Shown here piece after piece: positions 42,302-50,975 of a DNA stretch of 64,000 bases. Source of the DNA: Bog-473 sp963741995 (GTDB taxonomy: Bacteria; Actinomycetota; Acidimicrobiia; Acidimicrobiales; RAAP-2); assembly GCA_963741995.1 (NCBI GenBank), contig CAVUKI010000002.1:186001-250000 (forward strand), given 5' to 3'. The notes below the pieces were generated by a model. It had not been told where the DNA came from and searched no databases. It was given only the letters and a program-made list of their open reading frames with translations. A program made the translations under genes and the position numbers. Numbering within the stretch: position 1 is the stretch's first letter; every line of letters begins with the position of its first letter.

Positions 42302-44205
42302 ACGAGTCGTCCCAGTCTCAACCCGACGCCGAGCGGCGTCGCGATCCGCAACTACCGGGGTCCACGCTCCCGGTCGGGTTCACAGGCTCCATGCGGGTAC
42401 GGCTTCCGGTTTTCGCCTTGGTGGCCATCGGGACCATCCTGATTGCCCTCATCCCCTTCCCCCACGACGCCCGCCGGGAGATCTCCATCGCCGGCGTCGT
42501 CTTCTTCTGCCTGGTCGCCGCCGCCTTCCTCCTGCCCTGGGAGCGCCTGCCCGATTGGGCCTGGCTGATCATCCCGATCGGCTACATCGCGGTGATCGCC
42601 ATCATCCGAGACGCCCAGGGCGGCGCCGACTCCGGGCTGGTGGTCGTCTACCTCCTCCCCATCGTGTGGCTCTCGCTCTACGGGCGACGGCTGCATCTGC
42701 TGGTGGGTCTCTTCTGCATGGATCTGGCCCTGCTCATCCCGATCCTGCTCATCGGTCCCCCCGATTACCCCACGCTCGAATGGCGCCAGGTAGCCGTGAT
42801 GGCGACTGTCACCACCCTGGTCGCGTCCACCGTCTACACGATGGTGACGCGGGACCGGGCGTTCCTGACCGACCTCGCGCAGCAGTCACGCATGGCCCGA
42901 CGAAATGCCCGCGAGGCGGACTACGCCCGCGACCGGCTGGAGACCCTGCTCCGCGCCGCCACCGGCAGCGCCATCCTGGGCGTCGATCCTGCGGGCACCG
43001 TGACCTTCTTCTCGGCCGGCGCGGAGCAGCTGCTCGGCTACCGAGCGGCGGAAGTGGTGGGGTTCCACTCCATTGCCGACTTCATCGATCCAGCCCAGAT
43101 CGATGAGCGCCGTCAGACGATCGACGCCATGCGCACTGCGCTGGAGCCCGTCGACGCGGAGACGGCGGCAGAGGTCCCGTGGACTGCAACCCGCAAAGAC
43201 GGTCAGCAGCGCCGCTGCGTCGTGCGGGTCCGAGCACTGCCCGTTCCGACGCCCGACCTCGCGCTCGACGAGGACTGGGACGATGATCCCGAAAACGTCG
43301 ACCAGGAGACCGCCGCCCTCTCGAACGGCTCGATGGACGAGAGCGATGAGCTCCCGCCGACCAACGGGGGCTACGTCGTCGTCGCCATCGACGTGACCGA
43401 GCGCGAAGAGCTGGCCACCGACCGGGAGCGGCTCTACGCCATCCAAAAGGAGGTCACGCAGTCGCTCATTGAGCAGAACAACCGACTGCGCGAGCTGACC
43501 CAGATGAAGGACGACGTGGTGGCCACGGTCTCCCACGAACTGCGCACCCCGATCACCTCCATCAGAGGCTTCGTCGAGTTGCTGCTCGACGCCACCGCGG
43601 ACCTGACTGAGAGCCAGATGCGCATGCTCCAGACCATTGAGCGCAACGCCGAGCACCTGCAGCGGGTGGCCGAGGACCTGCTGGCCGATCCCGGCGCGGG
43701 ACGTGGGCTCCGAGTCGCCTTCACCGAGCTGGATCTCAGCCGGCTCGCCGAGGACGCTGTGCATGCCATCCAGACCTCGGCCACCGTCGCCGGCGTGGTG
43801 CTGACCATCGACCCCGGCGATGAAGTACCCATCTTCGGTGACCCCACCCGCCTCCACCAGCTGCTGGGCAATCTGCTCTCCAACGCCATCAAGTTCTCAC
43901 CTCGCGGCGGCCGGGTCCACGTCATTGTCGACAACGTGGACTCCTACGCCCGGGTGCAAGTGCTCGACGAGGGGCCGGGCATACCCGAAGGTGAGCGGGA
44001 CCAGCTCTTCGAGCGCTTCTACCGACTGGCGTCGTCCACCGAAATGGGCGTGCCGGGGACGGGACTCGGCCTGGCCATCGCCAAGTCCGTGGCCGAAGCG
44101 CACGAGGGTTTCGTCGACATCGTGGACACGCCCGGCTGGTCGACCACCTTCAGGGTCTATCTCCCCCTGGGCGCGTCGGTGGCCTCGGTCGTCCGAACCG
44201 GCTGA
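42298..44205 (+). CDS. PAS-domain membrane sensor histidine kinase
   Basis: A 635-residue kinase. Six hydrophobic segments occupy about residues 34-185 with almost no external loops, a MASE-like membrane sensor. A coiled coil leads to a PAS domain (about 212-370; GVDPAGTVTFFSAGAEQLLGY, then a PAC-like VVVAIDVTEREEL). The H-box VVATVSHELRTPITSIRGF has His413, followed by NLLSNAIKFSPRGG, DEGPGIPEGERDQLFERF and GTGLGLAIAKSVAEAHEG. An acidic insertion (DEDWDDDPENVDQE) interrupts the PAS region. It starts with GTG in the regulator's stop, and a four-copy 8-bp repeat begins at its 3' end. Confidence 0.93.
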   Translation: MNESSQSQPDAERRRDPQLPGSTLPVGFTGSMRVRLPVFALVAIGTILIALIPFPHDARREISIAGVVFFCLVAAAFLLPWERLPDWAWLIIPIGYIAVIAIIRDAQGGADSGLVVVYLLPIVWLSLYGRRLHLLVGLFCMDLALLIPILLIGPPDYPTLEWRQVAVMATVTTLVASTVYTMVTRDRAFLTDLAQQSRMARRNAREADYARDRLETLLRAATGSAILGVDPAGTVTFFSAGAEQLLGYRAAEVVGFHSIADFIDPAQIDERRQTIDAMRTALEPVDAETAAEVPWTATRKDGQQRRCVVRVRALPVPTPDLALDEDWDDDPENVDQETAALSNGSMDESDELPPTNGGYVVVAIDVTEREELATDRERLYAIQKEVTQSLIEQNNRLRELTQMKDDVVATVSHELRTPITSIRGFVELLLDATADLTESQMRMLQTIERNAEHLQRVAEDLLADPGAGRGLRVAFTELDLSRLAEDAVHAIQTSATVAGVVLTIDPGDEVPIFGDPTRLHQLLGNLLSNAIKFSPRGGRVHVIVDNVDSYARVQVLDEGPGIPEGERDQLFERFYRLASSTEMGVPGTGLGLAIAKSVAEAHEGFVDIVDTPGWSTTFRVYLPLGASVASVVRTG

Positions 44206-44232
44206 GCGGCTGAGCGGCTGAGCGGCTGAACG
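44201..44232. repeat. 8-bp tandem repeat at the kinase stop codon
   Basis: GCTGAGCG is repeated three times and followed by one imperfect copy (GCTGAACG). The first copy contains the kinase TGA stop (44203-44205). Because the unit is not a multiple of three, it lies after the stop, between convergent genes. I see no transcription-terminator shape in it. Confidence 0.9.
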
Positions 44233-44267
44233 CACCCGGGCATCCAGCACTCGGCGGACCGGCCAGC

Positions 44268-46078
44268 TCATGCAGCCAGGAAGCCTCCCGACTGGTGCGC
44301 CCACAGGCGTCCGTATACACCGTTGCGACCGGCAGCGAGGAGCTCGGCGTGCGTGCCCTGCTCCACCACGCGCCCGCGGTCGAGCACCACGATCCGGTCC
44401 AGACGGGCAATGGTGGCCAGGCGGTGGGCCACCACCAATGCGGTCGTGCCCTCCATGAGGTGCCATAACGCCTCCTGCACGAGCGACTCCGACTCGGAGT
44501 CCAAGGCCGAGGTGGCCTCGTCCAACACCAGCACCTTGGCTCGCTTGGCCATGGCCTGCGCGATGGCAACCCGCTGGCGCTGCCCACCGGAGAGCTTCAT
44601 GCCGCGCTCCCCACCAACGTCTCGTACCCATCAGGGAGGCGCTCCACGAACTCGTCCACGTAGGCGGCGCGACCCACGGCGCGTACGAGGTCCATGTCGA
44701 CCTCCAGGGCGTCCCCACCTTCCATGCCGTAACAGATGTTCTCGGCAATGGTGCGGTGCAGCATCTGCGGGTCTTGGGGGACGTAGGCGATGTGGCCGCG
44801 CAGCGAATGTTGGGTGACACAGGCAATGTCCTGGCCGTCGATCTCGATCAAGCCACCGTCACGGTCGGCGAAGCGCAGCATCAGCTTGGTCAAGGTCGTT
44901 TTGCCCGATCCCGAGGGACCGACCAGGCCGACGTGCTCCCCCGGTTCGATGCGCAGGTCGAGTCCCTCGAAGAGCGGGGCGCCGGCGCGGTAAGCGAACC
45001 GGAGGTCCCGGAACTCCACCCGGCCATGCGGCACCGCCATGTCGGGTGCGCCCGGAAGGTCGACGATGTCGGGCTGCGTGGCGGCGATGCCGGCGAACTT
45101 CGCGCAGCGCCCGATGGCCCGGGAGATCAAGCGGATGAACTCGAAGGACTCCTCCAGGCTGGTACCCACGAACGTCGCGTAGAAGAGGATCAGGTACACC
45201 GCCCCGGCGGCCGCCACGTGGTGCAGCGCGAGCACCACCCCCACCACGATGGCGGCCCAATTGAAGAAGGCCATGGCCGACTCCATCTGGATCCGTGTCG
45301 TGGTGAAGACCCTGCGTGCCCGCAGGTCCGCGCTGAGCGAATCGGCGACCAACCCGCCCACGTGCTCCATCTCCCGCTCCTCTGCGGCCTGCGAACGCAC
45401 AGTCGTCAGGTTGGCAATGGTGTCGGCGATCACGCCGGTGGCCCGGGAGTGAGCGTCGGAGAACTCCTTCTCCGCGGCGACGACCCGGCCCATGCGGCGC
45501 CGCAGCACGAAGGCGAACACACCGACCAGCCCGGCCATCACGAGCGCGACGGGCCAGGCCACGATCCCGAGGACGACAATGGCCCCGATCGTCGTGACGC
45601 TGATGCGCAGGATGCCCCACACCATGGCGTCGATCATGTCGGCGAAGGCCCACGTCGACGTCTCCAGTGTGGCGATGACCTCGCCCGAGGGCCTGTCGGT
45701 GTGCCACGAGTGGCTGAGGCTCATCAGGTGCGCATAGCCACCGGTGATGGCGCGGCCGAACGAGCGCAAAGTGGCGCCCCAGTTCATCCAGCCGCCGATG
45801 CGCCCGAAGAGCGTGGCAGCCGCCAGCACGACCGCGTACGCGACGAGCAGGGGGCCGAAGGACTGCCACAGTCCCTCGTGTGCGTCCGGTCCGAGCTGCG
45901 ATATGCGGCTCAACAGCGCGGCGAAGATCAGCGGCGCCGCGACGGCATTGGCCAAGGTACCGAGCACGATGGCCGTGCAGGCGCCCGTGAAGGCGGCGCG
46001 GTCAGGCTGCATCTGGCGCCAGCAGTACGCCAGCGTGTCTTTGGTCGAAGCATTGGGGAAGAGGGTGCGTTCACCCAT
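44268..46078 (-). CDS. ABC exporter half-transporter, frame-shifted before the signature motif
   Basis: An ABCB/MsbA-type half-transporter: six-helix membrane domain (about residues 30-320, including SHSWHTDRPSGEVIATLETS), then the ATPase with Walker A VGLVGPSGSGKTTLTKLML and Q-loop IAYVPQDPQMLHRTIAENI. The frame then reads YETLVGSAA and stops at 44597-44599. The rest, MKLSGGQRQRVAIAQAMAK (signature), VLVLDEATSALDS (Walker B) and ALVVAHRLATI (H-loop), is in the next frame from ATG 44600. Adding one G to the run at 44609-44612 restores LVGERGMKLSGGQ. Start ATG 46078 has a GGAG site. Substrate unknown. Confidence 0.88.
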
Positions 46079-46447
46079 GGGAATCTCCAGGTGGGAGGTG
46101 CGGCGAGCGGATTGAGGACAGGGACGCACTCGTGGTGCGTGCTGGACCTCGGATTGCGTCCGGGCGGTCAGCCCGGCCGTGTCGCGGTCGGCGTCAGTGA
46201 CCAGCGGGGCAGAGGTCGGGCCCGGCCATCCGGGACCTCCCTCCGACGGCACCAAACGGCGAGACGGGCGGCCTGACCACAATCGCGGGCGCGATCAGCG
46301 TCGAGTCGGTCGAGCGTGTCGTCATTCCTGCCATGTGGTCACCTCGCTTCCGTCCTGTGGTGCAACCCCGCAACGGTAGCCCACGGCGCCCCGAAACGGC
46401 GCAAGAAACGTGAATTGACGCGCCCGGGGTGCACCATGGGCGCCTCG
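46079..46447. other. Gap upstream of the ABC exporter
   Basis: A 369-bp stretch between the ruvB stop and the exporter start, both on the minus strand. It should contain the exporter promoter and possibly the ruvCAB terminator. The exporter frame stays open upstream to 46282 but that translation is not protein-like. I find no RNA gene or clear hairpin with a T-run. Confidence 0.4.
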
Positions 46448-47563
46448 TCAGAAGAGCGGAGGCGTGTTCATTGCGTCAGCGGCGGACGCAGGCCGTTCCA
46501 GGCCCAAGTGTGCCCAGGCGCGCTGGGTGGCCACCCGGCCCCGCGCCGTGCGCTGAATCAGCCCGCACTGCAGCAGGAAGGGCTCGTACGCGTCCTCGAT
46601 CGTGTCCGTCTCCTCACCCACACACTGCGCCAGCGTGGTCAGGCCCACCGGCTGCCCGCCGAAGCGCCCGCACAGCGTGGCAAGGATGGCCCGGTCGACC
46701 TTGTCCAGGCCGAGCTCGTCCACCCCGAACAGCTCCAGGCCGTCACTCGCGACGGCGCCGTCGATGAAGCCATCGCCCCGCACCTCCGCGAAGTCACGCA
46801 CGCGGCGCAGGAGCCGGTTGGCCACACGTGGGGTGCCCCGGGAGCGCTCCGAGATCCGGATGGCGCCCTCGGCGTCGATACGCACCTTCAGAATGCGAGC
46901 GGACCGCTCCACGATGGCCCGCAGGTCAGCCGGGTCGTAGAGGTCCAACCGCCCCACGAAGCCGAAGCGGTCGCGCAGCGGCCCGGCGACCAGGCCGGTC
47001 CGCGTCGTCGCACCCACCAGCGTGAAGCTCGGGAGCTCCAGGCGGATGGAGCGTGCGGTGGGCCCCTTGCCGATCAGGATGTCGAGGCGACCGTCCTCCA
47101 TGGCGGAATAGAGCATCTCCTCGACGGAGCGGTGCAGGCGGTGGATCTCATCGATGAACAGGATGTCGCCGTCCTGCAGGTCGGTCAGCAGCGCGGCGAG
47201 GTCGCCGGCCCGGGTCAGGACGGGGCCGGCGGTGATGCGGAAGCCGGCGCCCATCTCGGTGGCGACGATCCCCGCCAGGGAGGTCTTGCCCAGTCCCGGC
47301 GGGCCCGCGAACAAGATGTGGTCGACAGACTGGCGGCGCTGACGGGCCGCCTGCAGCACGATCCCCAGATGCTCGACCAGTTGCGGCTGCCCCAGGAACT
47401 CGGAGAGCGACCGGGGCCGGAGCCCGACCTCCTCGAGCTCCTCGGTGCCATCGGACGCCGCCGGATCGACCACACGCTGGCCCCCGGGTGCGGATGCCGG
47501 TTCGTCCTCCGGATCCGGATCCGGATCCACGGCCAGCACTTCCCGCCGGGCGCGGGGACTCAC
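46448..47563 (-). CDS. ruvB: Holliday-junction branch-migration ATPase RuvB
   Basis: A 371-residue RuvB, the hexameric AAA+ motor that drives branch migration with RuvA. LRPRSLSEFLGQPQLVEHLG starts the core; Walker A is FAGPPGLGKTSLAG, Walker B ILFIDEIHRLHRSVEEMLY, sensor 1 LVGATTRTGLVAGPLRDRFG, with the arginine finger; the winged-helix C domain includes CGRFGGQPVGL. It starts with GTG 47563, 30 bp after ruvA, the gap being filled by a 9-bp repeat. The first 40 residues are an extra low-complexity tail containing DPDPDPEDEP, from a GGATCC repeat at about 47514-47532. Confidence 0.95.
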   Translation of the reverse strand: MSPRARREVLAVDPDPDPEDEPASAPGGQRVVDPAASDGTEELEEVGLRPRSLSEFLGQPQLVEHLGIVLQAARQRRQSVDHILFAGPPGLGKTSLAGIVATEMGAGFRITAGPVLTRAGDLAALLTDLQDGDILFIDEIHRLHRSVEEMLYSAMEDGRLDILIGKGPTARSIRLELPSFTLVGATTRTGLVAGPLRDRFGFVGRLDLYDPADLRAIVERSARILKVRIDAEGAIRISERSRGTPRVANRLLRRVRDFAEVRGDGFIDGAVASDGLELFGVDELGLDKVDRAILATLCGRFGGQPVGLTTLAQCVGEETDTIEDAYEPFLLQCGLIQRTARGRVATQRAWAHLGLERPASAADAMNTPPLF

Positions 47564-47589
47564 AGCATCACCAGCATCACCAGCATCAC
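47563..47589. repeat. Three copies of a 9-bp repeat between ruvA and ruvB
   Basis: CAGCATCAC occurs three times in tandem; on the coding strand it reads GTGATGCTG. The tract spans almost the whole ruvA-ruvB spacer, touching the ruvB GTG start. It presents several GTG and ATG codons just upstream of the start, so repeat number could affect ruvB translation. Confidence 0.9.
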
Positions 47590-47593
47590 CGGA

Positions 47594-48251
47594 TCACCGC
47601 GAGGCCAGCTCGCGCAAGGCCAGGCGGAGCATCTCTTCCACCCCGACATCGTCGCGTAGGCCATCGAGCGCACCGCGGATCTCTTCGGGGGCGTACCCGA
47701 GCTCGCCCAGCGCCGCCCGGGCCTCGGCCCGCGACGTCCGGGAGGCCCGCAACCCCGGGTCACCGGCCGTCCCGCCGACCGCGCCGACGCCGGGAGCGCC
47801 GCCGACGCCGGCACCGGACAGCGACAGATCCGGCAGGTCCAGCCGGCTCTTCAATTCGATCAGCAGCCGGGCCGCCGTCTTGCGGCCGACCCCCGGGACC
47901 GTGCACAGGGTGTCGAGGTCCTCCTCCAGAACCGCCGTGGACAATGCCGCCGGTGACAGCGCCGCCATGATGGCCAGCGCCGAGCGCGGGACCGACCCCG
48001 TGCGAGCCGAGCAGCACCTCGAAGCAGCGCCGCTCGTCATCGTGGACGAACCCGTACAGCACGATGGCGTCCTCGCGCACATGGGTGTGCACGTACAGCG
48101 TCGCCGGCGTCGCGGCCCCGGCCCCGGCCCCGACCAACGCGGCCGCCGTCGCCGGCGTGACGGCCACCCGGTAGCCCACGCCCGCGACGTCGATGATCAC
48201 CTCGCCCTCTCCGGTCCGCACCACCACTGGTCCACGAAGCAGTCCGATCAC
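47594..48251 (-). CDS. ruvA: Holliday-junction DNA helicase subunit RuvA, interrupted by a one-base frameshift
   Basis: RuvA, which tetramerises on four-way junctions and recruits RuvB. GTG 48251 has a GGAGG box at good spacing and overlaps the ruvC stop. Frame 1 gives domain I, VIGLLRGPVVVRTGEGEVII and VHTHVREDAIVLYGFVHDDE, to CFEVLLGSHGVGPA. The protein then continues only in a second frame: ALAIMAALSPAAL, TVPGVGRKTAARLLIELKS (second HhH) and the C-terminal domain ARAALGELGYAPEEIRGAL. Removing the base at 47982 restores GPALALAIM, the normal RuvA sequence. Sequencing error is more likely than inactivation, since ruvB and ruvC are intact. Confidence 0.88.
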
Positions 48252-48769
48252 CTTGTTGCCTCCTTCACGAGTGCGGCATCCATGGCCCGCCGCAGGGGCA
48301 CGGTGGTCAGGTGGCACACCGCCAGGGCCAGCGCATCGGCCACGTCGGGCGGGCCCTCGATCACCGGCAGCCCCACCACCTGGGCCACCATGCGCTGCAC
48401 CTGTTCCTTGGTGGCGGCGCCGTAGCCCACCAGGCTCAGCTTCACCTCGTTGGCCGTGTACTGGACGACCTCACAACCGCCCTCGGCGGCGACGAGGAGC
48501 GCCAGCCCGCTGGCCTGGCCCACCGACATGGCCGTCCTGGCGTTGACCTGGAAGAAGACCCGCTCGACCACCACGGCCTGCGGTCGCAGCTCCTGCACCA
48601 GCGCCCGCAGCTCCGTGTGCAGGATCAAGAGGCGCTCGGCCAGGGGCGCCGCCGGGTCGGTCTCCACCACGCCGGCCGCACGGGCCCGCAGGCCCGACGA
48701 GCCCTCGGCCCGGGAGACAAGCCCGTAGCCGCAGCGTGACAGGCCGGGGTCGATGCCCAATACGAACAT
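48248..48769 (-). CDS. ruvC: Crossover junction endodeoxyribonuclease RuvC
   Basis: A 173-residue RuvC resolvase. MFVLGIDPGLSRCGYGLV carries the first catalytic Asp. AVVVERVFFQVNARTAMSVGQASG contains the Glu and the conserved phenylalanines. YTANEVKLSLVGYGAATKEQV and the C-terminal PPDVADALALAVCH supply the last acidic residues. ATG 48769 is the first codon of the conserved region. Its stop overlaps the ruvA GTG (GTGA). It lies 118 bp downstream of yebC in the common yebC-ruvC-ruvA-ruvB order. Confidence 0.95.
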   Translation of the reverse strand: MFVLGIDPGLSRCGYGLVSRAEGSSGLRARAAGVVETDPAAPLAERLLILHTELRALVQELRPQAVVVERVFFQVNARTAMSVGQASGLALLVAAEGGCEVVQYTANEVKLSLVGYGAATKEQVQRMVAQVVGLPVIEGPPDVADALALAVCHLTTVPLRRAMDAALVKEATR

Positions 48770-48887
48770 GCGTTCGCAGGATAGTCGGGGGTGCTGCGCA
48801 GGGGGCGGATCTGGGTGAGGCCGCCGCGTCGGTGCGGGCAGAAGCGGGGCGGCGGCCTCCCGACGGCGCGCCCGACGACGAACGGGG

Positions 48888-49637
48888 TCAGCCCTCGAAG
48901 GCGGCCAGGACCTCGTCGGAGATGTCGGCGTTGGAGTGGACGGCCTGCACGTCATCGTGGTCGTCGATGGCCTCGAGGAGGCGCAGGACCTTCTTGGCCT
49001 CACCCTCGTCGGGGACGGGGACCAGCTGGGTCGGCTCGAGGCTGAGGTCGACCGATTCGGGCGGGATGCCGGCGTCGTCGAGGGCCTGGCGCACGGACTC
49101 GACGTCGGCCGGCGCACTGGTCACGACCCAGGCCGCGCCGTTGCTCGTCATGTCCTCGGCCCCGCCCTCCATGGCGATCTCCATGACCTTGTCCTCGTCC
49201 TTGTCGAGGGAAACGGTCACGATGCCCTTGCGCTCGAACTGCCAGCCCACGGCGCCGGGCTCGGCCATGTTGCCGCCGTTGCGGCTGAAGAGGTTGCGCA
49301 TCTCGGCACCGGTGCGATTGCGGTTGTCGCTCAGCGTCTCGACCATGATCGCCACACCTCCGGGACCGTAGCCCTCGTAGTTGATGGCCTCGTAGCGCAC
49401 GCCTTCGAGGTCGCCGGTCCCCCGCTTGATCGCCTTCTCAATGGTGTCGAGAGGCACGCTGGCCGCCCGTGCCTTCTGGTACGCCGTCCTGAGGGTGGCG
49501 TTGGACTCCAGGTCGCCGCCGCCGTCCCGTGCCGCAACCTCGACGAGGCGGATGCACTTGGCGAAGATCTTGGCGCGGGCTTTGTCCTGGGCGCCCTTGC
49601 GGTACTTGGTGGTCGCCCACTTCGAGTGACCCGACAT
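48888..49637 (-). CDS. yebC: YebC/PmpR-family regulator / translation factor
   Basis: A 249-residue YebC protein. MSGHSKWATTKYRKGAQDKARAKIFAK is the family's N-terminal signature; NYEGYGPGGVAIMVETLSDNRNRT and MRNLFSRNGGNMAEPGAVGWQFERKG follow. The family was described as DNA-binding regulators (PmpR) and more recently linked to relief of ribosome stalling at proline stretches. It heads the ruvCAB cluster. The 241-bp region to the divergent hydrolase carries CTGCTGCCCCTGCTG-like repeats near 49665-49705 and a TACAAT box on the minus strand (49751-49756) that could be its -10. Confidence 0.94.
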   Translation of the reverse strand: MSGHSKWATTKYRKGAQDKARAKIFAKCIRLVEVAARDGGGDLESNATLRTAYQKARAASVPLDTIEKAIKRGTGDLEGVRYEAINYEGYGPGGVAIMVETLSDNRNRTGAEMRNLFSRNGGNMAEPGAVGWQFERKGIVTVSLDKDEDKVMEIAMEGGAEDMTSNGAAWVVTSAPADVESVRQALDDAGIPPESVDLSLEPTQLVPVPDEGEAKKVLRLLEAIDDHDDVQAVHSNADISDEVLAAFEG

Positions 49638-49878
49638 GGTTCCTCGTTCCTCTCTTGGCCTTCCCTGCTGCCCCTGCTGGCACTGCTCCCCTGCTGCCCC
49701 TGCTGCTTTGCGGGTCCGTGCGCGCTGGGCCGGGACAGGTGGGAAAAACGATTGTATCGAGGCTGGTCCGGGTGCAGCCCGAGGTCAGGGTGACAGGGAC
49801 GGTGACAGCCCGGTCCACCCGGAGGCGGTCGGTGGGGTCGCCGACGTGCTGCAAATGCGGCCAATACGCTCGGGACAT

Positions 49879-50955
49879 ATGACACCGCTCCCCCCCGCCG
49901 CATCCAGGTCTGCTTCCTCTGCTTCTGCTGCTTCTTCCTTCGCTGCGAGTGCCGGCCCGGGCGGCCGCTCCAGGAGGCCCCGGTCCCGACTTGTCTTCCT
50001 CGGTGCGACGCTCGCTGTGGCGGGTGCGGCCGGTGTCGCCTACCGGCGGCTGGCGGACCGGGGCGCCGGTGGCGCTGAGCCGGACGACGGGAGCCTGTCT
50101 CCGGGTTGGGGCGAAGGCGTGAGCCGGCCGGACCACACCATCGTGCGGACGCGGGACGGGGCTGAGTTGGCCCTTTGGGACCTCGCTGGCGACGGTCCTG
50201 ATGCGCCGGTGGTCGTGCTCCCCCATTGCTGGGGCTGCAGTCACGAGATCTGGCTCCCCGTCGCCCGCCGGCTGCGATCGCAGGGCTTCCGGGTGGTGCT
50301 CTACGACCAGCGTGGGCACGGGGCGAGCACGAGGGGGACGGCACCGCTGGCCATCGAGACTCTGGCGCATGATCTGACGGCGGTACTCGAGGCGACCGAT
50401 GTGCGCCACGTCGTCCTGGCGGGTCACTCCATGGGCGGCATGACCATCATGTCGCTCGCGACGCACCGGCCCGACGTCCTCAAGGAGCGGGCAAAGGCAA
50501 CCGTGCTGGTGGCGACCGCGGCCACCAGTCTCCGCGACGGCTCGGCGCGGGGAGCCCGCGTGGCCAGTGCCATGGTGGCGTCGCCGCTCGTCACGCGGGC
50601 GATGCAGTCGAAGAACGGGCACGTCTTCGTGCGCTCCGCCTTCGGTGAGAACCCGATCCGCTCGCACGTTGATCTGACCCGGAATCTCTTCGGGGGCTGC
50701 CACGGCACGGTGCGGGGCGACTTCCTGCTGTCGTTTTCCACGATGGACCTCCTCGACGGGGTGGCCACGATGGAGGTGCCGACGACCGTCATGGTGGGTA
50801 CGCGCGACACGCTCACGCTGCCCAAGAAGGCGGATCAGATCGTGGCGACTGTTCCCGGGGCGCGACTGGTCACCCTGCAGGACAGGGGGCACATGCTTCC
50901 GCTCGAGGACCCTGACGCAGTCACCGACGAGATCGGGCGGGCCGTCAAGGGGTAG
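49879..50955 (+). CDS. Membrane-anchored alpha/beta hydrolase
   Basis: A 358-residue alpha/beta-hydrolase. A Ser/Ala-rich and Arg-rich start leads into one hydrophobic segment (LVFLGATLAVAGAAGVAYRR, about 38-57), a signal anchor, so the enzyme is probably outside the membrane. The fold shows VVLPHCWGCSHEIW (oxyanion loop), VLYDQRGHGAST, the nucleophile elbow LAGHSMGGMTIMS with the Ser, the Asp in MVGTRDTLTLP and His in LQDRGHMLPLEDP. Start ATG 49879 fits the anchor; the frame is open further upstream. Substrate (ester, epoxide or lactone) cannot be told. Confidence 0.87.
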   Translation: MTPLPPAASRSASSASAASSFAASAGPGGRSRRPRSRLVFLGATLAVAGAAGVAYRRLADRGAGGAEPDDGSLSPGWGEGVSRPDHTIVRTRDGAELALWDLAGDGPDAPVVVLPHCWGCSHEIWLPVARRLRSQGFRVVLYDQRGHGASTRGTAPLAIETLAHDLTAVLEATDVRHVVLAGHSMGGMTIMSLATHRPDVLKERAKATVLVATAATSLRDGSARGARVASAMVASPLVTRAMQSKNGHVFVRSAFGENPIRSHVDLTRNLFGGCHGTVRGDFLLSFSTMDLLDGVATMEVPTTVMVGTRDTLTLPKKADQIVATVPGARLVTLQDRGHMLPLEDPDAVTDEIGRAVKG

Positions 50956-50975
50956 GGCTCGGGGCTTTCAGCCGC

